Assembly (NCBI GenBank): GCA_031549285.1 | Contig: JAVBPZ010000015.1 | Coordinates: 1 to 64,000 of the forward strand | Direction: 5' to 3' | Origin: JAAYCI01 sp031549285 | GTDB lineage: Bacteria; Bacillota; Clostridia; Oscillospirales; Ruminococcaceae | Length of the DNA stretch: 64,000 bases | Shown here: piece after piece, positions 26,838-35,206 of the stretch | Layout: each line of letters opens with the position of its first letter | Position numbering within the stretch: position 1 is the first letter of the stretch | Position numbers and translations under genes: made by a program | The notes under the pieces: model-generated | The model's input: only the letters and a program-made list of their open reading frames with translations | Told to the model about the DNA's origin: nothing | Databases searched by the model: none

Positions 26838-26866
26838 TTGACAGCAGCGCCCGCAAAAGCTATACT
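26838..26866 (+). promoter_or_regulatory. Promoter of the transketolase genes
   Basis: Consensus TTGACA, 17-base spacer, TATACT, giving a leader of about 30 bases. A 14-bp AT-rich palindrome AAAAGATATCTTTT at 26647-26660 lies upstream and may be a further regulatory site. Confidence 0.85.
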
Positions 26867-26904
26867 GCACTTGTTCTTTATTAGTATTGTATAGAGGTGA
26901 GGGT

Positions 26905-27750
26905 ATGACACAAGAACGCGTAAATGAGCTGGATCGCATTGCCTGCCATGTGCGCCACGGCGTGCTGGATGAAACCTATTCGGCACAATCCGGCCATCCG
27001 GGCGGCTCGCTGGGTGCGGCGGATATTTTTACTGTGCTGTATTTCGAGGAGATGAACATTGACCCAAAGGACCCGCATAAAGCGGATCGGGACCGGTTTG
27101 TTCTGTCCAAAGGACACACTGCACCGGGGCTGTACTCCACGCTGGCCCAGCGCGGGTATTTCCCCGTGACCGACCTGCTGCGGCTGCGCCAGCCGGACAG
27201 CCACCTGCAGGGGCACCCCAGCATGAAATCCACCCCGGGTGTGGACATGTCCACCGGCAGCCTGGGCCAGGGCATTTCTGCGGCCTGCGGCATGGCGCTG
27301 GCGGCGAAGGTGAAAAACGAAAGTTATCGGGTGTACGCCCTGCTGGGCGACGGCGAAATCGAAGAAGGCGAATGTTGGGAAGCCTTCATGTTCGCCGCGC
27401 ATTACAAACTGGACAACCTGTGCGTTATCATCGACCTGAACGGCCTGCAGATAGACGGCCCCACCAAAGAGGTCATGAACTCGGCGCCGGTGAACGACAA
27501 AATGCGCGCGTTTGGCTTTGAAGTGATTGAGATTGACGGCAACGACATTGCGCAGATTGTTGCGGCGTTTGAAAAAGCCCGCACGGTAAAGGGCCGTCCC
27601 ACCTGTGTGCTGGCCACCACCACCAAGGGCAAGGGCGTGTGCTTCATGGAAAACAAAGCTGCCTGGCATGGCAAGGGCCCGAACAAGGAAGAATATGACG
27701 CCGCTATTGACGAAGTAGAGTGCCGGGTTCGGGAATTGGAGGACAAATAG
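26905..27750 (+). CDS. tktN: Transketolase, N-terminal (TPP-binding) subunit
   Basis: Carries the thiamine diphosphate pyrophosphate-binding half of transketolase. The 281 residues include the SGHPGGSLGAADI motif near 30, KGHTAPGLY near 75, and the TPP motif from GDGEIEEGE to the conserved Asn in IDLNGLQIDG (about 150-180). It needs the C-terminal subunit encoded next. Split transketolases are common in Clostridia and archaea. The ATG at 26905 follows AGAGGTGAGGGT. Being divergent from araRBAD it supplies the enzyme that consumes the xylulose-5-phosphate made by araD. Confidence 0.94.
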   Translation: MTQERVNELDRIACHVRHGVLDETYSAQSGHPGGSLGAADIFTVLYFEEMNIDPKDPHKADRDRFVLSKGHTAPGLYSTLAQRGYFPVTDLLRLRQPDSHLQGHPSMKSTPGVDMSTGSLGQGISAACGMALAAKVKNESYRVYALLGDGEIEEGECWEAFMFAAHYKLDNLCVIIDLNGLQIDGPTKEVMNSAPVNDKMRAFGFEVIEIDGNDIAQIVAAFEKARTVKGRPTCVLATTTKGKGVCFMENKAAWHGKGPNKEEYDAAIDEVECRVRELEDK

Positions 27751-27751
27751 G

Positions 27752-28693
27752 ATGGATGAACAAGTAAAGATTGCCACACGCGACAGCTACGGCAAGGCCC
27801 TGGCCGCTCTGGGCGGTGAACATAAAGAAATCGTGGTGCTGGATGCAGACCTTTCCTCCGCCACCAAAACCGCTGTGTTCCGCGCGGAGTACCCGGAGCG
27901 GTTCTTTAACTGCGGCATTGCCGAGTGCAACATGATGGCGGTGTCCGCAGGCCTGGCCGCCAGCGGCCTGGTTCCGTTCGCGTCCACCTTTGCCATGTTT
28001 GCGGCCGGCCGCGCGTTTGAACAGGTGCGCAACAGCATTGGCTACCCGCACCTGAACGTAAAAATTGGCGCCACGCACGGCGGCATCAGCGTGGGCGAGG
28101 ACGGCGCGTCTCACCAGTGTAACGAGGACTTCGCCCTGATGCGTACTATTCCGGGCATGGTGGTGCTGTGCCCCGCGGACGACGCCGAAGCCAAAGCTGC
28201 GGTGCGCGCGGCCTATGCCCACGACGGCCCTGTATACATGCGTTTTTCGCGGTTCGCCACGCCGCAGGTATACAACGAGGGCCACACCCTGGAAATTGGC
28301 AAAGGCAACGTGCTGGTGGATGGGGATGAGTTGACGGTGGTTGCCACCGGCATCATGGTGGCCGAGGCGGTGCGCGCGGCCGAATCTCTGGCCGCCGAGG
28401 GCATCCACATCCGGGTCATCGGCATGGCGTCCATCAAGCCGCTGGACGAGGAACTGGTGCTGAAGGCCGCCCGGGAGACTGGGAAAATTGTCACGGCGGA
28501 GGAACACAGCATCATCGGCGGCCTGGGCGAAGCGGTATGCTCGCTGCTGGCGGAAAAGCACCCCGTACCGGTGTCGCGCGTCGGCGTGCAGGACACCTTT
28601 GGCCGTTCCGGCCCGGCGGCAGAGTTGCTGCGCATCTACGGCCTCACCAGCGACACCATCATTGCCCGCGTGAAGGAAATGCTGGGACGCTGA
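27752..28693 (+). CDS. tktC: Transketolase, C-terminal (pyrimidine-binding) subunit
   Basis: The partner half of the split enzyme, 313 residues. It begins with RDSYGKALAALG, contains VVLDADLSSATKT, the pyrimidine-domain Glu in FNCGIAECNMMAVSAGLA, the GATHGGISVGEDGASHQ block, and the C-terminal Rossmann-like domain ending near RVGVQDTFGRSG. Only one base separates its ATG from the stop of the N-terminal subunit gene, with GGAGGACAAATAGG as ribosome site, so the two are coupled and probably made in equal amounts. Confidence 0.94.
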   Translation: MDEQVKIATRDSYGKALAALGGEHKEIVVLDADLSSATKTAVFRAEYPERFFNCGIAECNMMAVSAGLAASGLVPFASTFAMFAAGRAFEQVRNSIGYPHLNVKIGATHGGISVGEDGASHQCNEDFALMRTIPGMVVLCPADDAEAKAAVRAAYAHDGPVYMRFSRFATPQVYNEGHTLEIGKGNVLVDGDELTVVATGIMVAEAVRAAESLAAEGIHIRVIGMASIKPLDEELVLKAARETGKIVTAEEHSIIGGLGEAVCSLLAEKHPVPVSRVGVQDTFGRSGPAAELLRIYGLTSDTIIARVKEMLGR

Positions 28694-28722
28694 GGACCCC
28701 CTACAATGATTTTGTGTTTTTT

Positions 28723-28764
28723 AAAAGAGACGCCGTGCAACCTAGGTTGCACGGCGTCTCTTTT
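28723..28764. terminator. Perfect bidirectional terminator
   Basis: A 42-base perfect palindrome, from AAAAGAGACGCC to GGCGTCTCTTTT, lying between the convergent transketolase and DMT-transporter genes. It offers an A-run and a T-run on both strands. Confidence 0.93.
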
Positions 28765-28853
28765 CGCGTCTTTACAGGCCAGCGAAACCAGAAATATGTA
28801 AAAATGGTAAGCATGACGATATGGAAACCAGGGCTTGCAACGCGGCTGGAACA

Positions 28854-29789
28854 CTACAGTTCGCTGCGCATTGCCGCTTGTTCCGTTTCGTTCCGCGCCT
28901 GTTCCGGCGCCGGCTGCTTTGTCCCCTGCCGTTTGCCAAACAACTCGCTGACGAAGGTGGCGCCCAAAATAAGCACCGCGCCAAGAATCTGCGCCGGGTC
29001 CATCTGTTCCTGCAAAAACAGCGCCGACAGCAAAATAGCGGTAACCGGGTCTATATAGCTGAACACAGCCACCGTCTGCGCGCTGAGGGTCTGCAGCGAG
29101 GAAAAATACATCCAAAACGCAAACCCGGTGTGCACCACGCCCAAAACAAGCAGCGCCCCCACCGCCTGCCACCCCATGGAAATGCTGCCAAAATCCTGGG
29201 TCAGCAGGGTGTACGGCAGCAGCAATATCGACGCGATGCCCAGCTGGGCCAGCGTCACCTCCATGCCGGACATGCCTTTCAGGAATTTGTTCATCATGGT
29301 CAGGCTGGCATAGGAAACAGCCGCCGCAATGCCAAAGCCAATGCCGGCCAGCGACTGCCAGCTATCCACCGGGGCGCCCAGCACACCGGAAACCAATACC
29401 ATGCCAAACAGCGACACCACCACGCAGACCACCTTCAGCACCGTCAGTTTTTCCCTCAGGAAAATGACCGACGCAACGATGAGAAACGTGGGCGCCAGGT
29501 AGTAGCTGAGGGTGGCGGTGGCAATGGTTGTCCGCTTGTACGCCTCAAAAAAGAACACCCAGTCCGCGCACAGCGCCACACCGGAGCACACCAGCAGCAC
29601 CGCGTTTTTGCGCAGAACACCGGCGGATATCTTCTGTTTGGTCGCCACACACAAAATGCCCAAAAACACCACGCCAATTACCCCGCGCGCCAGGGCAATG
29701 GCGCCGGAGGACAGGGGTATCACCCGCACAAATAAGCCCATGCTGCCAAAAATCAACATAGACAAGATTAGTTTCAGTTTCGCGCTCAT
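28854..29789 (-). CDS. EamA/DMT-superfamily membrane transporter
   Basis: A ten-helix inner-membrane protein of 311 residues made of two EamA repeats, e.g. LILSMLIFGSMGLFVRV at the start and the second repeat from about residue 160 (AGIGFGIAAAVSYASLTM). The typical second-repeat end SYIDPVTAILLSALFLQEQM is present. Such proteins export or import small metabolites; the substrate is unknown. It ends in a short charged tail. The ATG at 29789 has the AG-rich GGGAAGAAGCG in front, at wide spacing. Upstream codons are not coding. Confidence 0.88.
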   Translation of the reverse strand: MSAKLKLILSMLIFGSMGLFVRVIPLSSGAIALARGVIGVVFLGILCVATKQKISAGVLRKNAVLLVCSGVALCADWVFFFEAYKRTTIATATLSYYLAPTFLIVASVIFLREKLTVLKVVCVVVSLFGMVLVSGVLGAPVDSWQSLAGIGFGIAAAVSYASLTMMNKFLKGMSGMEVTLAQLGIASILLLPYTLLTQDFGSISMGWQAVGALLVLGVVHTGFAFWMYFSSLQTLSAQTVAVFSYIDPVTAILLSALFLQEQMDPAQILGAVLILGATFVSELFGKRQGTKQPAPEQARNETEQAAMRSEL

Positions 29790-29994
29790 GGCTTTCGCTT
29801 CTTCCCTGGAGTAAATTGCACACTGCTTTATTAAAAAGTATACTACAAAACCGGTTGTTTTAAAAGCGCGGCCACCCACGCAAATGGGTGCTGTTGCCGT
29901 TCGCACCGTTCCTTTTCCGGCCCACACTAAAGTTTTTCGTCCATCGGCCGATGTTCTATATGTAGGATACCAGCATAAAAAGGGGGCGCGCGGC

Positions 29995-30816
29995 GTGAAT
30001 ATCCTGTCGGTGGGCACACTGTCAAGCTACGTGAAAAACGTGGCATTGAACGTAAAGTGGCAGCAGAAAAAAGACAACCCACAAAAAACAAAAGTGAAAC
30101 AAGAGGACCCGCAGATTGCCCAGCTGAAAGGACAGGCGGAGTCCGCGCGGAAAGGCCAGCGTATTTCCGGCCTGTACGGCAAAATGATGGCCGGCATGCG
30201 CTTGAGCGACAAAGAACTGGAATATCTGCGGGCCAACGCGCCGGATTACTACGAAAAGGCCATGCAGATAGAACAGGAGCGCGAAGCATACCAGAAAGAA
30301 CTGCGGCAATGTACCAGCAAGGAAGATGTGGAAAAACTGAACCAGCGGAAGCTGACGCAGTTCTGTGCCGAGGCCAAGACCATCTCGAACAATGCCAGTA
30401 TCCCGGAAGCGAAGAAAAAAGAACTTTTGGACTTTTTGTGCATGCGCATGAACGCCGCACTGAAGGAATATACCGATTTTAAAGACACACCGGAGTATCG
30501 GGCCTTGCCGGACCGCAGCGAAGACGCCGAGGCCCGCCATAAAAAAAATGAGCCGGACCCCACCACCGAACAAAAGCGCCTGTTGCGCGCCCTGCTGGCC
30601 GACGGCCCCGAAAAAGCCCTGCGTGACGCTTTTCCAGAGCTGTTTGAGGCTACAGACACCGCCGGGGCCACCACCGTGGAAATCACCAGTGGTACCGGCA
30701 GCGAAGCCGCATTCGGCAACACGGTAGCAGCAAATTATACCGCCACGACCTATACCGCGCAGGGGGCCGCGGTTTCCGCGCCCGGGGGTACCGGCAGCCT
30801 GTCGGTGGAGGCATAA
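29995..30816 (+). CDS. Uncharacterised coiled-coil protein
   Basis: A 273-residue soluble protein without signal peptide or membrane helix. After a short N-terminal part (NILSVGTLSSYVKNVALNVK) it is rich in Lys, Gln and Glu with long helices around residues 35-190, including RLSDKELEYLRANAPDYYEKAMQIE-like segments that favour coiled coil. The last 50 residues are Thr/Ala/Gly-rich and probably disordered. I do not recognise a domain. The GTG at 29995 follows AAAAAGGGGGCGCGCGGC; the frame upstream lacks coding character. A hairpin terminator follows at 30869. A structural or regulatory role is only a guess. Confidence 0.7.
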   Translation: MNILSVGTLSSYVKNVALNVKWQQKKDNPQKTKVKQEDPQIAQLKGQAESARKGQRISGLYGKMMAGMRLSDKELEYLRANAPDYYEKAMQIEQEREAYQKELRQCTSKEDVEKLNQRKLTQFCAEAKTISNNASIPEAKKKELLDFLCMRMNAALKEYTDFKDTPEYRALPDRSEDAEARHKKNEPDPTTEQKRLLRALLADGPEKALRDAFPELFEATDTAGATTVEITSGTGSEAAFGNTVAANYTATTYTAQGAAVSAPGGTGSLSVEA

Positions 30817-30868
30817 GTACTTTTTACATTTTCTACGCACCCCGGCACCCGCTTACCCAAACATTTCT

Positions 30869-30910
30869 ATATCCCGCCGCCAGTAACGCTGCCGGCGGGA
30901 TATTTGTTTC
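30869..30910 (+). terminator. Terminator of the coiled-coil protein gene
   Basis: ATATCCCGCCG (30869-30879) pairs with CGGCGGGATAT (30893-30903), followed by TTGTTTCC. It lies about 50 bases after the stop. Confidence 0.8.
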
Positions 30911-31092
30911 CTCTGTACTTTCCCCAAGTATTTCCCGGGTTCTTGCGGCTGCACCCCGCGAAATTTTGCTGCTCCCCCTTCCCAGCCAGGCATTTCCAGC
31001 GTATAATGGCAGTATCCCCTATGGCACCGCCGGATACACCACCGTGCAGCGGCGCCACACCCTGCGGTACCAAAAGAAAGGAAGAAGAATAC

Positions 31093-31320
31093 ATGGACAT
31101 CGAAATCAATGGCGTGAATTGGACCTTCCATAGCGAAACGGTAGGCGGAGAACCAGTCCTGGCCGCCACCTGGGTGGACGAAAACAACAATGAAACCGAT
31201 ACCATCTGGACCCGCGACGAGGTTGCCCCGCCGCTGATAGCGGATGAGGCGGTGGAATGGCTGGACAGCCTGAAATGGGAGGTCGGCAATGCCGCCGCGC
31301 TGGACGCGCCCGGTGCCTGA
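31093..31320 (+). CDS. Small acidic protein of unknown function
   Basis: A 75-residue acidic, tryptophan-rich protein (four Trp) with strand-rich N-terminal half (MDIEINGVNWTFHSE, VLAATWVDENNNETD). No signal peptide, no cysteine. The ATG at 31093 follows AAAGGAAGAAGAATAC, a good ribosome site, and a terminator follows within 30 bases of the stop, so it looks like a real one-gene unit. No family recognised. Confidence 0.6.
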   Translation: MDIEINGVNWTFHSETVGGEPVLAATWVDENNNETDTIWTRDEVAPPLIADEAVEWLDSLKWEVGNAAALDAPGA

Positions 31321-31348
31321 CCTACTGCCCCTATTTCCCGAAACAACG

Positions 31349-31390
31349 AAAAGAACCGGCCTGGTATTGCTCCTGGCTGGTTCTTTTTTT
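31349..31390 (+). terminator. Terminator of the small acidic protein gene
   Basis: Imperfect stem AAAGAACC-GGCC/TGGCTGGTTC followed by seven T, directly after the stop at 31320. Confidence 0.85.
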
Positions 31391-31496
31391 GTATGCTCTC
31401 CACCGCACTTTTTGACCAAGCGCGCCGGATAGCGCCCCAAAATCCCCCCAAATGTTTACAAGCTATTAATTTTCTTTAAACATATGGTCAAGTCCA

Positions 31497-31750
31497 TTGC
31501 TTTGTGCTCCTGTGGCGCGTATACTGGGGGCAACCTCAGGCGTATGTGCTTTCCCGACCTTTTCCGGAGTGCTGTTTTCTGCGAGGGTTATTTTTTTGCC
31601 CACTGCTCCTCGCGCTTCTCGCCATCACAGGGTGTTCCGCCCCCTTTTGCTTCGTTATTACAGGTATCATGCCGCTATTGCATCTTTTGCAAAGCGGATT
31701 TTGATATAGATGTCAAAATTTAGGAAGCTCACATTTTAGGAGGTACCTTA
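31497..31750 (+). promoter_or_regulatory. Promoter and long leader of the sugar ABC operon
   Basis: TTGCTT (31497-31502), 17-base spacer, TATACT (31520-31525), leaving a 5' leader of about 220 bases before the binding-protein gene. Within the leader an inverted repeat ATTTTGA/TCAAAAT with 8-base spacer lies at 31698-31719, just ahead of the AGGAGGT ribosome site. No known riboswitch pattern is recognised in the leader. Confidence 0.6.
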
Positions 31751-33133
31751 ATGAAAATCAAACGTTTGTTTGCCGTAGCACTATCCGCCACCATGCTGGC
31801 CGGCGTTCTGGCCGCCTGCAGCAGCGGCGCCGCCCCGTCCGGCAGCACCATCACCGACGCCGGCAACGGCCCCGACGCCACCGGCGGCAGCGTATATTTT
31901 TTGAACTTTAAGCCGGAACAGGATGCCGCGTACCAGGAGATTGCCGCTGCATACACCGAGGAAACCGGTGTGCCGGTGAAGGTTGTCACCGCTGCCTCCG
32001 GCACCTACGAAGAGCAGCTGCGCAACGAAATTTCCAAGGCCGATGCCCCCACCATCTTCCAGATAAACGGGCCGGTGGGCTACAACAACTGGAAAGACTA
32101 TACCGCCGATTTGTCCGGTACTGAGATTTACAGCCATCTGGCGGACAAGTCGCTGGCGGTCACCGAGGGTGACGGCGTGTATGGCATCCCGTTCGCCATC
32201 GAGGGCTATGGCATTATCGTCAACAACAAGATCATGGACAAATACTTCGCCATGGATGGCGCCAAAGCCACCAGCCTGGATGAAATCAACAGCTTCACCG
32301 TGCTGAAGGATGTTGTGGAAGACATGCAGGCGAAAAAAGCCGACCTTGGCATCGACGGCGTATTCGCCTCCACCTCTTTGGCGCCGGGCGAAGACTGGCG
32401 CTGGCAAACCCACCTGATGAACGTACCCATGTATTATGAGTGGCACAACAACAACGTGGACCTGAGCGACCCGGCCGCCACCGATACCATCACGTTCGAG
32501 TACAGCGATAACTTCAAGGCGTTGTTCGATTTGTACTTGAACGATTCCACCATTGTCCCGGCGCTGACCGGCGCAAAAACAGTGGATGACTCTATGGCAG
32601 AGTTTGCCCTGGGCCAGGCAGCCATGGTGCAAAACGGCAACTGGGCCTATGGCCAGATCTCGGGCGTGGACGGCAACACCGTAGCGGCAGAGGATGTCAC
32701 CTTCATCCCGCTGTACACCGGCATGCCGGACGACGAGACACAGGGCCTGTGCATCGGTACCGAGAATTTCTTCTGCATCAACAGCCAGGTAAGCGAAGCC
32801 GACCAACAGGCATCGCTGGACTTCCTGACCTGGCTGTATACCACCGATGAAGGCAAGAGCTATGTGACCAACGACCTGGGCTTCATTGCCCCGTTCGACA
32901 CCTTCACCGACGCGGACAAACCGTCCGACCCGCTGGGCCAGCAGGTTATGGAATGGAACGCCCGCACCGACGTGCAGAACGTACCGTGGAACTTTACCGT
33001 GTTCCCCAGCCAGCAGTGGAAAAATGAGTATGGCGCCAACCTACTGCTGTATGCACAGGGCCAGATGGAATGGAGCGACGTGAAGGATGCCGCCGTCTCC
33101 AGCTGGGCAACGGAAAAAGCTGCTGCCGCCTAA
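31751..33133 (+). CDS. ABC sugar-binding lipoprotein, family 1
   Basis: Captures a sugar outside the membrane for the permeases encoded next. The 460-residue protein has a lipoprotein signal (LAGVLAAC, Cys near residue 24) and a family-1 solute-binding fold: YFLNFKPEQDAAYQEIAAAYTEETGVPVKV near residue 40-75, APTIFQINGP near 105, and QAAMVQNGNWAYGQI near 290. This is the MalE/AraN-like class of binding proteins with the short sugar motif. The ATG follows AGGAGGTACCTTA. The ara genes 3 kb away suggest a pentose or pentose-oligosaccharide, by inference. Confidence 0.9.
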   Translation: MKIKRLFAVALSATMLAGVLAACSSGAAPSGSTITDAGNGPDATGGSVYFLNFKPEQDAAYQEIAAAYTEETGVPVKVVTAASGTYEEQLRNEISKADAPTIFQINGPVGYNNWKDYTADLSGTEIYSHLADKSLAVTEGDGVYGIPFAIEGYGIIVNNKIMDKYFAMDGAKATSLDEINSFTVLKDVVEDMQAKKADLGIDGVFASTSLAPGEDWRWQTHLMNVPMYYEWHNNNVDLSDPAATDTITFEYSDNFKALFDLYLNDSTIVPALTGAKTVDDSMAEFALGQAAMVQNGNWAYGQISGVDGNTVAAEDVTFIPLYTGMPDDETQGLCIGTENFFCINSQVSEADQQASLDFLTWLYTTDEGKSYVTNDLGFIAPFDTFTDADKPSDPLGQQVMEWNARTDVQNVPWNFTVFPSQQWKNEYGANLLLYAQGQMEWSDVKDAAVSSWATEKAAAA

Positions 33134-33220
33134 GACATACCCGCTACAAGGATGCTTGTGTCTGTGCACTACCGTTTGTGAATTTGCTCTAGGCGCAAGA
33201 GATGAACCCTGTATCATATT

Positions 33221-33253
33221 GCGCCGCAGCCCTTTTTGAAAGGGTTGCGGCGC
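33221..33253 (+). terminator. Intercistronic hairpin between binding protein and permeases
   Basis: Fifteen-base arms GCGCCGCAGCCCTTT/AAAGGGTTGCGGCGC with one G-T pair and a 3-base loop, followed by ATTTTCCC. It lies 88 bases after the binding-protein stop and 68 before the permease, a position where partial terminators or message-stabilising hairpins are common. Confidence 0.75.
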
Positions 33254-33320
33254 ATTTTCCCTTGAATGTCCGCTGCGGCCGGTCCGGTTACACCATCTTT
33301 TCAGAAAAGGGGTGCCGAGC

Positions 33321-34172
33321 ATGCAAAAAACCTTGAAAAAATATTTTCCGGTGTTTGTACTGCCCACCTTATTGGCGTTCTTGGTTTCTTTTCTAATACC
33401 GTTCCTGATGGGTGTCTGGCTTTCATTTTGTGATTTTAAAACCGTTACCGACGCGCAGTTCGTCGGGATAGACACCTACGTGCGCGCTTTCACCGACCCC
33501 AGCAGCAACTTTTTGTATTCGCTGGGGTTCACCGCGCTGTTCACGGTGGTCTCGGTCATCAGCATCAACGTGCTGGCGTTTGCGCTGGCGCTGCTGCTGA
33601 CCCGCGGGCTGAAAGGCACCAACCTGTTTCGCTCGGTGTTTTTTACCCCGAACCTTATAGGCGGCATTGTGCTGGGGTATGTGTGGCAAACCATCCTGAA
33701 CGCACTGCTGGGCCAGTTTTTTCAGGTGACGCTGCTGCAGTCCGCGCGGTATGGATTTTGGGGCCTGGTACTGGTGGTGAACTGGCAGCTCATCGGCTAT
33801 ATGATGATTATCTACATTGCCGGGCTGCAGAATATCTCCGGCGACCTGCTGGAGGCCGCCTCCATCGACGGCGCAAACCGGCGGCAAACGCTTTTCCGCA
33901 TCACCATCCCCATGGTTATGCCGTCCATCACCATCTGCACCTTCCTTACACTGACCAATTCCTTCAAGCTGTTTGACCAAAACCTGGCGCTGACCGGCGG
34001 TGGGCCACAAGGCCAAACCGAGATGCTGGCGCTGAACATCTACCGTACATTTTATAGCCGCAACGGCTGGTCCGGTCCGGCACAGGCAAAGGCGGTGGTG
34101 TTCTTCCTCATCGTGGGGGTCATCGCGTTCATCCAGCTGCGCTTAACGCGTAACAGGGAGGTGGAAAGCTGA
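33321..34172 (+). CDS. ABC sugar permease, MalF/UgpA-like
   Basis: Inner-membrane channel subunit, 283 residues, six predicted helices starting with VFVLPTLLAFLVSFLIPFLMGVW. The cytoplasmic EAA loop is present as EAASIDGANRRQTLFRITIPM near residue 190, which docks the ATPase. The ATG at 33321 follows AAAAGGGGTGCCGAGC; an in-frame GTG nine bases upstream is unlikely. Its stop overlaps the start of the second permease (TGATG). Confidence 0.92.
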   Translation: MQKTLKKYFPVFVLPTLLAFLVSFLIPFLMGVWLSFCDFKTVTDAQFVGIDTYVRAFTDPSSNFLYSLGFTALFTVVSVISINVLAFALALLLTRGLKGTNLFRSVFFTPNLIGGIVLGYVWQTILNALLGQFFQVTLLQSARYGFWGLVLVVNWQLIGYMMIIYIAGLQNISGDLLEAASIDGANRRQTLFRITIPMVMPSITICTFLTLTNSFKLFDQNLALTGGGPQGQTEMLALNIYRTFYSRNGWSGPAQAKAVVFFLIVGVIAFIQLRLTRNREVES

Positions 34173-35017
34173 TGGAAGGCAGAAAACAAAGCACGTTGTC
34201 CAAGGTCATCATCTACACGGTGCTGGTGCTGCTGGTGGCGCTGTTTGTCGCGCCGCTCCTTTTCGTCCTCATCAACTCCTTCAAGGGGAAACTGTTTATC
34301 TCCAGCCAGCCGTTCGCGCTGCCAAACAGCCAAACCTTTGTGGGGTTTGCCAACTATGCCATCGGCTTCACCCGCATGAAATATTTTTCCGCGTTTGCCA
34401 CCAGCCTGTTCATTACGGTGTGCTCCACAGGGCTTATTGTACTGCTGACCGCCATGGCCGCGTGGTACCTGGTGCGGGTGAAAAGCAAGGTGACCAGTGC
34501 ACTGTACTATGTCATTATTTTTGCCATGGTGGTGCCGTTCCAAATGGTTATGTACACCATGAGCTGGATGGCCAGCCGAATGCACCTGGGCAACCCATGG
34601 GGCATTTTGCTGTTGTATGTGGGGTTTGGCGCGGGGTTGTCGGTGTTCATGTTCTCCGGCTTTGTGAAAAGCATCCCCATTGATATCGAGGAAGCCGCCA
34701 TCATAGACGGCTGCAACCCCATACAGGCATTTTTCCGGGTGGTGCTGCCCATCATGAAACCCACCGCCATCACCGTGGCCATTTTGAACGTGATGTGGAT
34801 TTGGAACGACTATCTGCTGCCATCGCTGGTACTGGATTCCAAATACCTCACGCTGCCCATCGCCATCCAAAAAATATTTACCGGTTCCTATGGCGGGCGA
34901 GACATGGGCGGCCTGATGGCCATGCTGGTGCTATCCATCTTGCCTATTATCATTTTTTATCTGTTCTCGCAAAAACACATCATCAAAGGCGTGGTGGCTG
35001 GCGCGGTAAAGGGCTAA
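34172..35017 (+). CDS. ABC sugar permease, MalG/UgpE-like
   Basis: Second channel subunit, 281 residues, six helices, with the EAA loop EAAIIDGCNPIQAFFRVVLPI near residue 170 and IWNDYLLPSL after it. The start codon overlaps the previous stop, so the two permeases are translationally coupled. No ATPase gene follows; a terminator lies about 100 bases downstream. Importers of this family (for example AraNPQ) commonly borrow a shared MsmX/UgpC-type ATPase encoded elsewhere, which is the likely situation. Confidence 0.92.
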   Translation: MEGRKQSTLSKVIIYTVLVLLVALFVAPLLFVLINSFKGKLFISSQPFALPNSQTFVGFANYAIGFTRMKYFSAFATSLFITVCSTGLIVLLTAMAAWYLVRVKSKVTSALYYVIIFAMVVPFQMVMYTMSWMASRMHLGNPWGILLLYVGFGAGLSVFMFSGFVKSIPIDIEEAAIIDGCNPIQAFFRVVLPIMKPTAITVAILNVMWIWNDYLLPSLVLDSKYLTLPIAIQKIFTGSYGGRDMGGLMAMLVLSILPIIIFYLFSQKHIIKGVVAGAVKG

Positions 35018-35113
35018 CACAAGCGCTGAATCACTTTCTTTCGCAGCTTCTTCCCGTTTCATCGCCGTATTATCCTCGCCTGTATTACAGTATGGGTAAA
35101 AATAGATAGAATC

Positions 35114-35155
35114 AGCCCCCCTCCCGGCCTTTGCCGGAAGGGGGGCTCCTTTTTT
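35114..35155 (+). terminator. Terminator of the sugar ABC operon
   Basis: Fifteen-base stem of AGCCCCCCTCCCGGC with GCCGGAAGGGGGGCT (one mismatch), loop CTTT, tail CCTTTTTTG. Confidence 0.92.
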
Positions 35156-35206
35156 GCCGTATTTCATTAGAAACAAAGGGATGAAAGGGCCTGTGTCTTG
35201 CTTCGC

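Noticed and set aside
31504..31704. Frame encoding a hydrophobic stretch ending LAITGC, like a lipoprotein signal
   Set aside because: Lies in the leader of the sugar importer, starts at a GTG with no ribosome site, and stops right after; the lipobox resemblance is chance.
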